Assembly: GCF_039541915.1 (NCBI RefSeq)
Contig: NZ_BAABHD010000024.1
Span: 124,001-188,000, forward strand
Length of the DNA: 64,000 bases
From: Nibrella saemangeumensis
GTDB lineage: Bacteria; Bacteroidota; Bacteroidia; Cytophagales; Spirosomataceae
Reading direction: 5' to 3'
How positions within the stretch are numbered: the first letter of the stretch is position 1; each line of letters starts with the position of its first letter. The translations under genes were made by a program, and so were the position numbers. The notes beneath the pieces are model-generated. The model searched no databases. It was not told where the DNA came from and saw only the letters and a program-made list of their open reading frames with translations. Shown piece by piece: positions 1 to 9,517 of the stretch.

Positions 1-1555
1 GATTCCACGTCAGCCGCCCCGTTTCCGCATGATGAACCGCCCCACCGGCATCCTCCAGCGATACCTCAATGCGGCTGTCGGTCGAGACCGGAATCTGGTC
101 GTACAGAGTCAACTGCACCGGTTCATTTTTGGTGTTGCGTACCGTAATGCGGTAGCCGTAAGTATCACGGACGTTGCTACCCAGGGTCTTACGGCTGCTG
201 AAATCGGTCATCTTTTCCCGCTGCACCAGAATCCGCTTGTCGCGTCCCAGCGACAGCACCAGCGAATCGCCCTGACTGGTAGCCGCATTAGCCTGACGAA
301 GGTTTAACTGAGATTCGCCCACGTAGGTTCCTTCAAAATATACCCGCGCCACACCGTTTAATAAATTCAGTTTTTCCCAGCCCGACAGCACCGCCACCAG
401 AAACGCGTCGGTATCGACTTTCGGACTGGCGGAGTAGCGGTACCTGGCTGGTATTTCACTCGTCTGAATATCCACCAGTTGCGGGCGGCTGTTGGTCAGA
501 ATGGAGTAGGGAATGGAGATATTAAAACTAACATTGAGCGGTTGGTCCTCTACCTGGGTGAACTGAGCCGTATTGGCCAGATCGACCGTAGGAGCCGCAG
601 CCGCTTGGGCCACTACCGCAGTCTCACTGGCATCGGTGGCTCCACCGGCCATGGCCTTTGAATAGGCGCGCTGCATGGGCACGGGCCGGGGCTCGTAAAA
701 ACTCACGTACTGCGTACCCAAATCCGGTTGGGTGCCGGATAGCGCCGGATTGGCAGTGGAGAGTGACAGCCGCACATTCTCCCAGTCGAAGCCGGTATTC
801 TGATAAACATAGGCTCGGTAAGCAATGGAAGCCGGACTTTTGGTGTTTTTTACCCGGATGTCGTAGACGGGCGACCACCCGGCTCCGGCGACGACATAGC
901 TCAGGTTTAGGTCAACGACCGTGCGGGTGCGGGCCGTCAGGGTTACTTCAATCTCCCCCACCGGCCGGTTACGCCGGGCATTCTGCTCGTTCACTTGCCC
1001 TTCCAGCCGGTCTACGCGCTGTTTCTGCTCCCGGAGCTGGCGCTGCACCACCAGCATTTTCTGGCCGATCTCGGTCAGCCGTTTCCGGTAAAAATCGGCC
1101 ATATCAACCACCTCCTTTACGGTAGCGCCCTTGTCTCCGCCTACCTTCTGGTTGGCGAGTACCAGCCGTTTTTCGTTCTCCAGCACCTCCAGTTCCAGGG
1201 TAAGAGTTTCAAACGTCTGCCGGGCGGTACGCAGTGAATCCTCCAGCCGCTGTAAGGCAGCCGGTTTAGATACCTTCGTCAGAAAGTTGGTCCGGAACTG
1301 AACGCCCTGAATCACGGCATCGCCCTTGCCACTGACCTGAATGCTCTGCGGATCGGTCTGGGCAGCCGCATTGTCGATAATCAGACGGGTGGTACCGGCC
1401 TCCAGGGTGGCCCGTGCCTGAGCCGTAAGTTGAGCGCGGTTCAGAAAAACGGTGGCCTGCTGCAGCGAAGCCTGTACGCGCTGCTCATGGTCGGATTGAG
1501 CCAGTGCCGGCCAACTACCCAGGCTGATGAGGGTTAAAAAGAGGATGCGTTTCAT
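1..1555 (-). CDS. MuiA-family (DUF4139/DUF4140) protein, C-terminus cut by window edge
   Basis: This gene begins with ATG at 1555 and stays open to base 1, giving 518 codons. The protein starts with a signal peptide (MKRILFLTLISLGSWPALAQ). An N-terminal DUF4140-like region follows, then a coiled-coil stretch (about residues 130-205, ending KQRVDRLEGQVNEQNARR) and a DUF4139 domain with the typical YVVAGAGWSPVYDIRV segment. The last codons read GRLTWN, close to the usual family C-terminus, so probably only a few dozen residues lie outside. The family is named after Azotobacter MuiA (mucoidy inhibitor); its molecular role is unknown, and it is probably periplasmic or surface-bound. The family call is firm, function is not. 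Confidence 0.88.
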   Translation of the reverse strand, partial: MKRILFLTLISLGSWPALAQSDHEQRVQASLQQATVFLNRAQLTAQARATLEAGTTRLIIDNAAAQTDPQSIQVSGKGDAVIQGVQFRTNFLTKVSKPAALQRLEDSLRTARQTFETLTLELEVLENEKRLVLANQKVGGDKGATVKEVVDMADFYRKRLTEIGQKMLVVQRQLREQKQRVDRLEGQVNEQNARRNRPVGEIEVTLTARTRTVVDLNLSYVVAGAGWSPVYDIRVKNTKSPASIAYRAYVYQNTGFDWENVRLSLSTANPALSGTQPDLGTQYVSFYEPRPVPMQRAYSKAMAGGATDASETAVVAQAAAAPTVDLANTAQFTQVEDQPLNVSFNISIPYSILTNSRPQLVDIQTSEIPARYRYSASPKVDTDAFLVAVLSGWEKLNLLNGVARVYFEGTYVGESQLNLRQANAATSQGDSLVLSLGRDKRILVQREKMTDFSSRKTLGSNVRDTYGYRITVRNTKNEPVQLTLYDQIPVSTDSRIEVSLEDAGGAVHHAETGRLTWN

Positions 1556-1744
1556 GACGGTTTGTTTATCTACCCCTTATAGACACCAACCATGGATCAT
1601 CCGTTTAAAACAGGACTCAAGTTTAATGCCGGTTCACCGGCCGCTGTTCGAAAACTGGTCGAATCAGCAAGCCGACCCGCTCGACAATAAACGCCTGCGG
1701 GTAACACGCATCCAGCCGGGAAACGCCCGAAACACAGATGTCTA

Positions 1745-4700
1745 CTACTTTTTCAGCAGTATACTTACCTCGCTTAGCAGACCCGACGGCAACAGGGGGG
1801 CATTGGCCTGGTAGAACGGCATGGTGGTGAACGTCGTTTTTTGTTTGACATCGGGTTGGGCATCGCCAATCAGCCGGTTTACCCAGAGGTTGGTTACGCG
1901 TACCTCCAGCGAGTTGGCACCAGCTTTCACGGCATCCGTAATGTCGAGCCGGAACGGCTTTTTCCAGGCGATTCCCACATTCTTACCGTTCACCAGTACT
2001 TCGGCCAGATTTTTCACGTCGCCCAAATCCAGTTCATAGCGACCACCTTTTACCACCGTGGGGAGGGTAAACGTCGTGTTGTACGCAGCCGTGCCGGAGA
2101 AATACTTAATGTCGGCATCGGTATGGTCTGACCACGACGTCAGTTTATTGAAGGTTACGCTGCGGGCAGCATCATCCTTCTGGCCAAAATTTACCGTCCA
2201 CGGCGACGAAATGGTTACCACAGGAGTTACCGCTACTGCCGGCTTGGTGTAGGAGGTTGTGGTTGCCTGGTCGCGGAAGACGATGAAATACGCATCCCAG
2301 GATTCGAAATGGAGCGGCACTGTGGTACGGCCGTCTTTAATCTGGTACGATACCTTCTCAACAGCACCGGTCTGGGGATTCCACAGTTCGGGTACTTTGC
2401 CCATCATCCGGAAGCTGACTTCCGCATCATTAGGGTTTTCGCTCCGGCTGTTGAGCCAGTAGATATCTTCGTTGCCGGTCTGGCGATGCACATACAGCAC
2501 CTCGGCCTTATTGTTGCGGATAATCACGTCTTCCGGCACGTTGACCGACTTCAGCACCTCAACGGGCGACTTGTTAGCCGATACGTTCGGATTGCTCCAG
2601 ATTTCGGTCACGAGCGCGGTAAACTCGGCCGGGTTATCGCTCAGACTCGGTGACTTCTCCGGCCTGGTACCGGTTACTCTGGCACCAGCTTTAACCAGAT
2701 CCCGGATTTTCTTCAGCACGGGCAAGGTCATCAGCTTCGCCGTTTCATCCAGCACCAGCACGCTGTACGACATGCCGCTCGGCGTTACCAGTTTACCATT
2801 CTTTACCTGCACCACATTCAGCAGCGCCGATGCGTTGACAAAATCGTACTCGTAGCCCGGAATACTTGGGAGTCTGGTAGCAAAGGCACTGGTAATATTG
2901 GTATTCTCGCCGTAGTAATACAGCACATCGGCCACGAACCGGCCCTGCTGTAACAGGTGGGAACTGCGGCCCAGGTAATCCATCCAGGGTTTGGCCTGTT
3001 CGGCCCAGGTTTCCTGGCGGGTGAAATATTGCCCGAAAGGGCCTAGCGAAAAGCCCGGCTTTTTATCATCCAGCGGCTGGTGTACGGAGGTGTGAATCAC
3101 AAAACGGTTCAAACCCGACGCCATTTCCATATCGGCGGTGCGCTTCAGCTTTTCGGGATGCCAGCTAAAGGCATTGCCGATGGCGGTCATCGACTCAGCC
3201 GCAACCAGGTTCTGCCCGTATATATGCGCCACCGACGCCGACTCCCGGATGTCGGCTTTGCTTCTGACTTCCTCGTCACCGCCACCGGCCAGACTGCCCG
3301 GCGTCCACATGGCCGACATCGGAATATCGGCGTGGCGTTTTACATCCATGCCGTCGGCCAGGTAAATGCGCTTATTTTCGTGCGATTCGGTATAACGCTT
3401 CATGCCGCGCTGGTGCAGGGCGTCGCCAATAACATCGTAGTGGTTTTCGGCGATGAGTTCACCGATGGTTTTGCGAAAATCCCACAGAAACTTCTCGCTG
3501 GCTTCGGTACTGCGTACCACCCGTCCAGTCAGTACGGGAATCCATGGCTTCAGATCGTACCCACGGCGTTTGGCAAACTCCTCAGGCAGGGCTTTGGTCC
3601 AGGTCATGTGGCCGGCTTCGTAGCTGTCCAGTACCATGTACTGCAATCCTTTGGCTCCCATCTGTCCGCCGGTGGCATCTTTGTACATGTCGAGGTATGT
3701 ATTGATGTAGCGCTTTACGGCATCTTTGTCGAGTTTATCGACCTCCAGGCCGGTGGCTTCGGGAGAGGCCGGGTGGTTCTGGCGGCCCGTCAGCGAATAG
3801 CCCATCCGCACAACAATCCAGTTACCGGCCGGTGGAGTCCACGACAGACTACCATCCGCACTCATCTTTGCTGTTAAATCAATCACATCCTCGGTAGGGA
3901 TTACATCGGCATTGGCTACGACCGGTAATTCGCCTGTCTCTTTCCAGGGATTAAAACCGGCCTTGTCCTCAAAGAGGTTGATGCGGTCGGTATTGTGCAG
4001 GACCAGTTCAGCCACGTTAACGCCCTCCGGTTTGGGCGGTTCGGGCCTCCCCCCCGCCATAGCGGCAAACATATTGGCTTGACCCGGTAAGGTTTTGAAC
4101 GTAAATCGGAAAAATTTGGCGGTCGTTGGCGGAATGCTCATCGTATTCTGGGCCACGATACTACCCGGAATGGTAACTACTTCCCGGAAGGTAACACCAT
4201 CGTCGCTGACCTTAAGCGCCCGGTTCTCCGGACCACCGTTGAATTGTTCCAACGGGGTATGGTTCGCACCCACAATCGAAAAGGCTTTGAAGGTCTGTGG
4301 CGTATCGAACGCGTACTGAATCCACATGTCTTCACCTACCGGCTGGGGCGGCAGGTATTTGGCGTTGGTCAGGTCACCGTCAGTTAACTCAGCGAGGCTA
4401 AACGTACCGCCACTGGCCGTGACTTTAGGCTTAAATTCGGTGAAGAATTTATCTTGGGCAGGCAGGCGATAAGCGATGACCAGCGCATCCTGGTAGTAGG
4501 TTGGCAACTCCCCCGTTGCCCCACCCAGCATCGATGATTTTGGTAGGGAGACATGCTGGAAATCGCCCGTCGTAGCCGGTGGTTGCGGCAGTTTACCGGT
4601 AAAAGCCTGTCCACCCGTAACGCGGGTTTCGGTCCAGACGTATTTTTTCATGCCGTCCTGCGGTTGCACCCAGGGGCCACCCGTTACGCTCCAGCCGGGG

Positions 4701-5059
4701 GAGCCGGCGATGGCCATTTCGAGTTGTAGTTTCTGGGCCAGGTCGGTGGTAAATTTAAAGGCGTCTTTCCACTCGGGTGTCATAAACACCAGCTTTTTCG
4801 GCACGACCAAGGGCGTAAACAGGCTGGCGTCGAAGTTCTGAAAACCCCCGATGCCGACGCGGTTCATCCATTCGAGGTCCTTCTGAATACCGTTTTTGGT
4901 GATGTTGCCGTTCATCCAGTGCCACCACACGCGTGGTTTGGCCGCATTGGGTGGGCGCTGAAAGCCCGCTCTGAGCGATGGGTTAGGCTGCGCCTGTCCA
5001 AGCAGAGATAAGGCAAGGAGCAGACCTGTAAGTTTTGAAGTTACCCGTGGGTGTATCAT
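1745..5059 (-). CDS. secreted GH106-type alpha-L-rhamnosidase
   Basis: A 1104-residue glycoside hydrolase with a signal peptide ending LLGQAQ and the family motif PRVWWHWMNGNITKNGI near residue 42. It resembles the GH106 rhamnosidases of Bacteroidota, which remove terminal L-rhamnose from complex plant glycans such as rhamnogalacturonan II and from flavonoid glycosides. The C-terminal part (about 950-1100) is a galactose-binding-like beta-sandwich containing VLVNGKNVGIAWKKPFR. I chose ATG at 5059, not 5092, because it directly precedes the signal peptide and avoids overlap with the upstream gene; the gap to that stop is then 16 bp. The order GH78 then GH106 on one strand implies a single operon. 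GH106 is by motif recognition; linkage specificity cannot be read from sequence. Confidence 0.87.
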   Translation of the reverse strand: MIHPRVTSKLTGLLLALSLLGQAQPNPSLRAGFQRPPNAAKPRVWWHWMNGNITKNGIQKDLEWMNRVGIGGFQNFDASLFTPLVVPKKLVFMTPEWKDAFKFTTDLAQKLQLEMAIAGSPGWSVTGGPWVQPQDGMKKYVWTETRVTGGQAFTGKLPQPPATTGDFQHVSLPKSSMLGGATGELPTYYQDALVIAYRLPAQDKFFTEFKPKVTASGGTFSLAELTDGDLTNAKYLPPQPVGEDMWIQYAFDTPQTFKAFSIVGANHTPLEQFNGGPENRALKVSDDGVTFREVVTIPGSIVAQNTMSIPPTTAKFFRFTFKTLPGQANMFAAMAGGRPEPPKPEGVNVAELVLHNTDRINLFEDKAGFNPWKETGELPVVANADVIPTEDVIDLTAKMSADGSLSWTPPAGNWIVVRMGYSLTGRQNHPASPEATGLEVDKLDKDAVKRYINTYLDMYKDATGGQMGAKGLQYMVLDSYEAGHMTWTKALPEEFAKRRGYDLKPWIPVLTGRVVRSTEASEKFLWDFRKTIGELIAENHYDVIGDALHQRGMKRYTESHENKRIYLADGMDVKRHADIPMSAMWTPGSLAGGGDEEVRSKADIRESASVAHIYGQNLVAAESMTAIGNAFSWHPEKLKRTADMEMASGLNRFVIHTSVHQPLDDKKPGFSLGPFGQYFTRQETWAEQAKPWMDYLGRSSHLLQQGRFVADVLYYYGENTNITSAFATRLPSIPGYEYDFVNASALLNVVQVKNGKLVTPSGMSYSVLVLDETAKLMTLPVLKKIRDLVKAGARVTGTRPEKSPSLSDNPAEFTALVTEIWSNPNVSANKSPVEVLKSVNVPEDVIIRNNKAEVLYVHRQTGNEDIYWLNSRSENPNDAEVSFRMMGKVPELWNPQTGAVEKVSYQIKDGRTTVPLHFESWDAYFIVFRDQATTTSYTKPAVAVTPVVTISSPWTVNFGQKDDAARSVTFNKLTSWSDHTDADIKYFSGTAAYNTTFTLPTVVKGGRYELDLGDVKNLAEVLVNGKNVGIAWKKPFRLDITDAVKAGANSLEVRVTNLWVNRLIGDAQPDVKQKTTFTTMPFYQANAPLLPSGLLSEVSILLKK

Positions 5060-5075
5060 TGATGGAACAAGGCTA

Positions 5076-8000
5076 TTAATTTCTGATGTCAAACACGTAA
5101 GTACCCGAGCCGAGCGGCAGCACTACCTGGCCATTCTCCTGCTTTGCGCCTTTCCATTGCGCGATGGATTTGCCGCTTTCCTTCACCTGAGCGAGGCTGT
5201 TGGCCGGCAGGTAGAGCGTAGCGGTGGTGTTGGCGGGAACGGTGGTTTTGTAGGTCCAGGTATTGCCCGTTTTCCGCCACTCGCTGTTGATACGGCCGTA
5301 AACCGAATCGTAGTGTCCTTTGGCAAAGGTAATTTTCCCGTCGGGGTCCGGGGTGGGTTTCAAAACAAATTCTTTGAACCCGGCTACCTGCGGATGCCGC
5401 TGAATCCCCAGCGAGTAAGTATACATCCACGCAGCGACAGCCCCGAACGAATAGTGGTTGAAGGAGTTCATGCTATTGTTACCGCCAAAACCATTCTCGA
5501 CGGTATACGAATTGAGCCGCTCCCAGATGGAAGTGGCGCCGTTGACGACCGAATACAACCAGGACGGATACTCCTTCTGCTGCAACAGCCGGTATGCCAG
5601 GGCATGGTTACCATTCTCGGAAAGGGCATCGCTGATGGACGCCGTACCGATGAAACCTGTCATCAGCGAATATTCAGGCCGTTCCACACCGCCATCGTCT
5701 TTGTTCTTCCGCTGAATCGCTTCGTTCAGGTATTTCACAGCAAAGGGTTTGTTGTCTTCATTGAAGACTCCCAAAGCCAGCGGAATCGCGTACGAAGCCT
5801 GCGTGTCAATCAGCTGCCCCTTATCGGATTTCTGCTCTCCCTGCTGCGCATTCGGTGGTCCCATAAAGCCTGTTTTTACGCCGGACTTCACCGTCCGGTA
5901 TGTGCTTTTGTCCACATAGATGGTATTGAAGGCGGTTTTGATTTCCTGCTGGCGCTTGCTGAACTGGCTGGCATCATCAGTTTTACCCAGCAGGGCAGCA
6001 ACCTTGCTCATGATCCCTAAGTCGTAATAATAGTAAGCCATCCAGAAAAGGGTGTTGTCGTTTTTGTTGTTTTCCGGGCTCAACCAGTCACCCAGGGGCC
6101 CTTCGTTCAGAATGCCGGTCTCTTTCTCAACTTTGCTCTCCAGAAACTGGATGTACCGCTTCATGGCGTCGTAGTGTTCCCTTAGGACCTGCACATCGCC
6201 GTATTGCCGGTAGGTTTCCCAGGCCACCACAATGCCGGCGCTGCCCCACAGCGTACCGCCGAAGCCGCCCCCCATAGGTGCTACGTCGGTAAACCGGCCG
6301 GTCTCAGCCTGTACATCCCGCATGGCCAGGAGGTGCCTCCGTAAAAACAGATCGGCATCGGTGAGGTAAGTAGCACTTTTCGAGAATACCGAGATGTCGC
6401 CACTCCAGCCCATGCGTTCGTTGCGGGCGGGGGTATCGGTCGGGATCGACAGGAAATTGCTCCGCAGCGACCAGGTAATATTCTGCCACAGCTTATTAAC
6501 CAGTTCATTTGAGGTCTCGTAGCCCGACGCCAGATCCGATATAGAACTGATCACCAATCCTTTGACATCGCCGGCCGGAATTGCCTGGTCCAGGCCTGTT
6601 ACTTCGAGATACCGGTAGCCGTGAAAGGTAAAGCGGGGCTGAATTACCTCGTCTCCCCCTTTCAGCCTATACAGATCCTGCGTGAGGGCGGCCCGGATGT
6701 TTTCCATCATCACCATACCCTCATTGCCTTTGTAGTCGGGCAGGTTCGGGTATTTGACCTCAGCATAGCGCATCGTTATGAGCTGACCTTTTTTGCCGTT
6801 TTTGATCTGAATCTGCGGAACGCCCACCATATTCTGGCCCATATCGTACACGAATACACCGGGACGTATGGTTTCTACCTCCCGGGCGGTCAGGGTCTTC
6901 ACAATGGTGGGATTATCCCCCATCTGCCCAACGAGTTTAAAGTCTTTATAGTCAAAGGTGCTGGTGCGGCTCATAGGGTCAGTGAACGTGCCCAGGTAGG
7001 CGGTACCCTCCAGCGGCACGGCCACCGCCGGTTTCCAGCCGCTATCGTTGTAGCTGGCCAGCGACCAGCCGTTCACCTTATCTTCTTTGGTGGCGTCATA
7101 CACTTCGCCCTGGAAAAACGAGCCGTAGCGGATGGGTCCATCGGTGAACACCTTCCACTCCGCAGGGTTGGAGACCACCGTCTGCTCCGTTCCATCAGCG
7201 TAGGTAATAACGAGCTTGCTCAGGAGCGACTGCCGGTCGCCGAAGTAGTTCCAACTCTCTCCGCTATACGTAATATTACCACTCCACCAGCCCTCACTCA
7301 GCCAGGCCCCAATCGCGTTGCGCTGTCCTTGTTTAACGGCACCCGTTACGTCGTAGGTCTGGTACATATGGTTTTTGTTGTACTGGGTCAGACCGGGGTT
7401 AAAGTAGTCATTGCTGACACGGCTGCCGTTGAGGTACATTTCGTAAATACCGCGAGCAGTAACGTACAGCCGCGCTTTGGCGATGGGCTTAGCCTGCGTC
7501 GTAAAAACCGACCGGAGCATAGGGGCGGCATTCCGGCTCGGGTCGGCGGTAATCAGCGCTCCCCCTGTCACAACGTACTGTCCGTTGGAAACGGTAAGAT
7601 GAGGAGACTTGAAGATACTCTGATAACCAGGTCTGGCCAGATTTTCGGTGAATAACGGATTGGACGGGAACCGGTAGTTTTTGACGACGACATCCGAGAA
7701 ATAAGCTACCTGGTTTTGCGGTACGCTGAAGCCAATATCGGCCAGCATCGGAAAGCTGATGTAGTTATTGCCGCTGCCGACCGGATTGAGATTAAAGCCA
7801 CGGGGAGCGAACCGAGATTGGGCCGACGGGGCATTTTTATCCTTCAGCCGGTTGCTATCCTGGTTGCCGTCGACAAAAAACTCAAAAAGGCCGAAGTTGC
7901 ACTCAACAAACAGATTATGCTTCTGGTATTTATTCGCGCTGTTGATCAGAGTCTGGGGAATGTCGAAGCTTTTTAAGGGAACATCCGCCTTGTCGTCTTT

Positions 8001-8693
8001 GGTGTAGCCGACCCGATAGATGGTCAGTTTGGCGAGGCCTTCGGGTGCTTCGCTCACGTTGGCAATGTCTAGCTCCAGCGCGATGTACCCCTGATTTGGG
8101 CCGTTCTCCCGGCCCATCAGGTTCAGGTTTTTGTTCATCAGCCGCCGGTCATTAGCCCCGAAGACAAAGGACGCTTTGGTGCTGTTGGTCCCTTTGTCGA
8201 GCTGAATGCCGTACTGGAATTTAAATACCGAAAGGTAGTGGGCATACAGTACCAGATCCTCGTCACTGCCGCCAATCCAGGTAGCGCCGGACCAGGCCGA
8301 AACAGAAGAATTCATCAACCCGGTTTCAAACCACGAGGAAGCGGTGTTTACTTTCCCCTGATTATCCCAAACCGTCAGTTTCCACGTATAGCGGGTGGTC
8401 GGCTGCAGGACACTGCCCGCATATTGGATACCGTGCGCAACGCCGGAATTGATTTTTTGGGTATCCCAGACCACCTGGTTCTTTGGATCGGTCACCACGA
8501 GCCGGTAGGCCTGCTGGGCGTATCCGCGCTGATTGTCCAGCGCCTTCATCTGCCAGGAGAAATGCGGGGTAGGAATATCCATACCGAGTGGCGTTTTCTG
8601 GTAGTCTACCTTCAGGTTTTCCAGGGCAACACCAGCCAATACGTGTCCAATAATCAGCAGACCAGCCAGGCAGGTAAGTATTAATCGTTTCAT
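5076..8693 (-). CDS. secreted GH78 alpha-L-rhamnosidase
   Basis: A 1205-residue GH78 enzyme. ATG at 8693 starts a good signal peptide (MKRLILTCLAGLLIIGHVLA); upstream in-frame ATGs at 8699, 8714 and beyond only add a charged non-signal leader. It has the usual GH78 N-terminal fibronectin-like region (VDYQKTPLGMDIPTPHFSW), an inserted concanavalin-like domain (about 150-400), the rhamnosidase N domain, and the six-hairpin catalytic barrel. The catalytic motif RNERMGWSGD lies near residue 757 and GDWLSPE near 867. GH78 hydrolyses alpha-L-rhamnosides by inversion. The 1205-residue length exceeds a typical GH78 and is explained by the inserted domain. It is first in the operon with the GH106 gene; the promoter should lie in 8694-9004. 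Confidence 0.93.
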   Translation of the reverse strand: MKRLILTCLAGLLIIGHVLAGVALENLKVDYQKTPLGMDIPTPHFSWQMKALDNQRGYAQQAYRLVVTDPKNQVVWDTQKINSGVAHGIQYAGSVLQPTTRYTWKLTVWDNQGKVNTASSWFETGLMNSSVSAWSGATWIGGSDEDLVLYAHYLSVFKFQYGIQLDKGTNSTKASFVFGANDRRLMNKNLNLMGRENGPNQGYIALELDIANVSEAPEGLAKLTIYRVGYTKDDKADVPLKSFDIPQTLINSANKYQKHNLFVECNFGLFEFFVDGNQDSNRLKDKNAPSAQSRFAPRGFNLNPVGSGNNYISFPMLADIGFSVPQNQVAYFSDVVVKNYRFPSNPLFTENLARPGYQSIFKSPHLTVSNGQYVVTGGALITADPSRNAAPMLRSVFTTQAKPIAKARLYVTARGIYEMYLNGSRVSNDYFNPGLTQYNKNHMYQTYDVTGAVKQGQRNAIGAWLSEGWWSGNITYSGESWNYFGDRQSLLSKLVITYADGTEQTVVSNPAEWKVFTDGPIRYGSFFQGEVYDATKEDKVNGWSLASYNDSGWKPAVAVPLEGTAYLGTFTDPMSRTSTFDYKDFKLVGQMGDNPTIVKTLTAREVETIRPGVFVYDMGQNMVGVPQIQIKNGKKGQLITMRYAEVKYPNLPDYKGNEGMVMMENIRAALTQDLYRLKGGDEVIQPRFTFHGYRYLEVTGLDQAIPAGDVKGLVISSISDLASGYETSNELVNKLWQNITWSLRSNFLSIPTDTPARNERMGWSGDISVFSKSATYLTDADLFLRRHLLAMRDVQAETGRFTDVAPMGGGFGGTLWGSAGIVVAWETYRQYGDVQVLREHYDAMKRYIQFLESKVEKETGILNEGPLGDWLSPENNKNDNTLFWMAYYYYDLGIMSKVAALLGKTDDASQFSKRQQEIKTAFNTIYVDKSTYRTVKSGVKTGFMGPPNAQQGEQKSDKGQLIDTQASYAIPLALGVFNEDNKPFAVKYLNEAIQRKNKDDGGVERPEYSLMTGFIGTASISDALSENGNHALAYRLLQQKEYPSWLYSVVNGATSIWERLNSYTVENGFGGNNSMNSFNHYSFGAVAAWMYTYSLGIQRHPQVAGFKEFVLKPTPDPDGKITFAKGHYDSVYGRINSEWRKTGNTWTYKTTVPANTTATLYLPANSLAQVKESGKSIAQWKGAKQENGQVVLPLGSGTYVFDIRN

Positions 8694-8889
8694 ACACATA
8701 GGGAGCTTTTTCATCGAGGTTAAGCCGAAGCCTGCGTGAGGCCATCCTTTGCTTGCCTCAATCGTTACTAAATTCTGCAAAACGCAACTGGGCACATTGA
8801 GCTATTTTACAAAAATATTGCACTTTACAGCGTATATCCTTGTCTGTATTGAGAATTTGTTTGCATTTTTTGCGACGTAGCGGTTCCTG

Positions 8890-8949
8890 TTGCCAAATGA
8901 CTACTCTGTCAGGCCCGAATGCCTGACCGGAGCGTAGTCTCATCGGCAA
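8890..8949. promoter_or_regulatory. interrupted inverted repeat in the divergent promoter gap
   Basis: The 311-bp gap 8694-9004 separates the rhamnosidase operon from a divergent plus-strand gene. It contains an imperfect hairpin of about 60 bp: TTGCC (8890-8894) pairs with GGCAA (8945-8949), GACTAC (8899-8904) with GTAGTC (8934-8939), and TCAGGC (8909-8914) with GCCTGA (8921-8926) around a six-base loop. There is no U-run and no gene ends here, so it is not an ordinary terminator. It may be an operator, a transcript leader structure or a small repeat. The rest of the gap is AT-rich and probably holds both promoters; I could not fix a transcription start. Confidence 0.4.
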
Positions 8950-9004
8950 ACCGGTGGGGTAACATTGCGCTTCTACGGAAAATGTCCGAAGTTTGCTTAT
9001 TCGT

Positions 9005-9385
9005 ATGAACCGTAGCCTGCTGCACATACAACGCTCTGTAAACTGGTCATGGGGTCTGCTAGTAGCTTTCCTGCTGGTGCTTTGGCCAATGGAGGCTGCA
9101 CAGGCCCAACGTTACTTGGAGCGGTCGCGGCAATCCTACCTGTCGGCCAGGTCCCTGCACCACACCCGGTCTGCGACGCAGACGCATCTTCAGCAGCCGT
9201 CTGCGCTGCTGGGTATTCAGGCCGGTGCCAACCTGACTCCTTCTACGGCTTATCTGCCCGTTTTACTGGTTGCTATCTGTCAGGTTTTTTTGCGCCAGCC
9301 GGTTTTTCTCCGTCCAGGTTCCTGCGGTTCACTGGCGTTTCTGCGGTTGCTCTTTGAGCATCAGATTGCCATCAACGCGCCCTGA
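9005..9385 (+). CDS. small secreted or membrane protein, unknown
   Basis: A 126-residue reading frame starting at ATG 9005; a TTG four codons upstream is less likely. It begins with a strong hydrophobic segment (WGLLVAFLLVLWPMEAAQAQ) that looks like a signal peptide with AQA-type cleavage. A Ser/Arg/His-rich stretch and a second hydrophobic segment (TAYLPVLLVAICQVFL) follow. I recognise no family. It stands 132 bp upstream of the RND exporter on the same strand and could be co-transcribed with it. The clean signal sequence makes it more likely to be real than a chance frame, but it is unsupported otherwise. Confidence 0.45.
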   Translation: MNRSLLHIQRSVNWSWGLLVAFLLVLWPMEAAQAQRYLERSRQSYLSARSLHHTRSATQTHLQQPSALLGIQAGANLTPSTAYLPVLLVAICQVFLRQPVFLRPGSCGSLAFLRLLFEHQIAINAP

Positions 9386-9517
9386 CGCGATTCCTTCACG
9401 TCCTGCTCGCTTCTTCTGTATTTTCCTCGGTTGAGTTCCGGCCGGGTACCTGCTGTTGTTTACTGGCTTCCGATACCTGTGGTGTCGGTCCTCACCTACG
9501 TTTTATTTCCGATCGGT

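Noticed and set aside
1629..1642. Short hairpin GCCGGT-TCA-CCGGC between the MuiA and GH106 genes
   Set aside because: Five to six base pairs and no U-run; too weak to call a terminator. The remaining 189-bp gap shows nothing else.
6621..7655. Long open plus-strand frame (344 codons) opposite the GH78 gene
   Set aside because: It mirrors the codon pattern of the GH78 gene, has no recognisable domain, and the minus-strand protein is a clear full-length family member.
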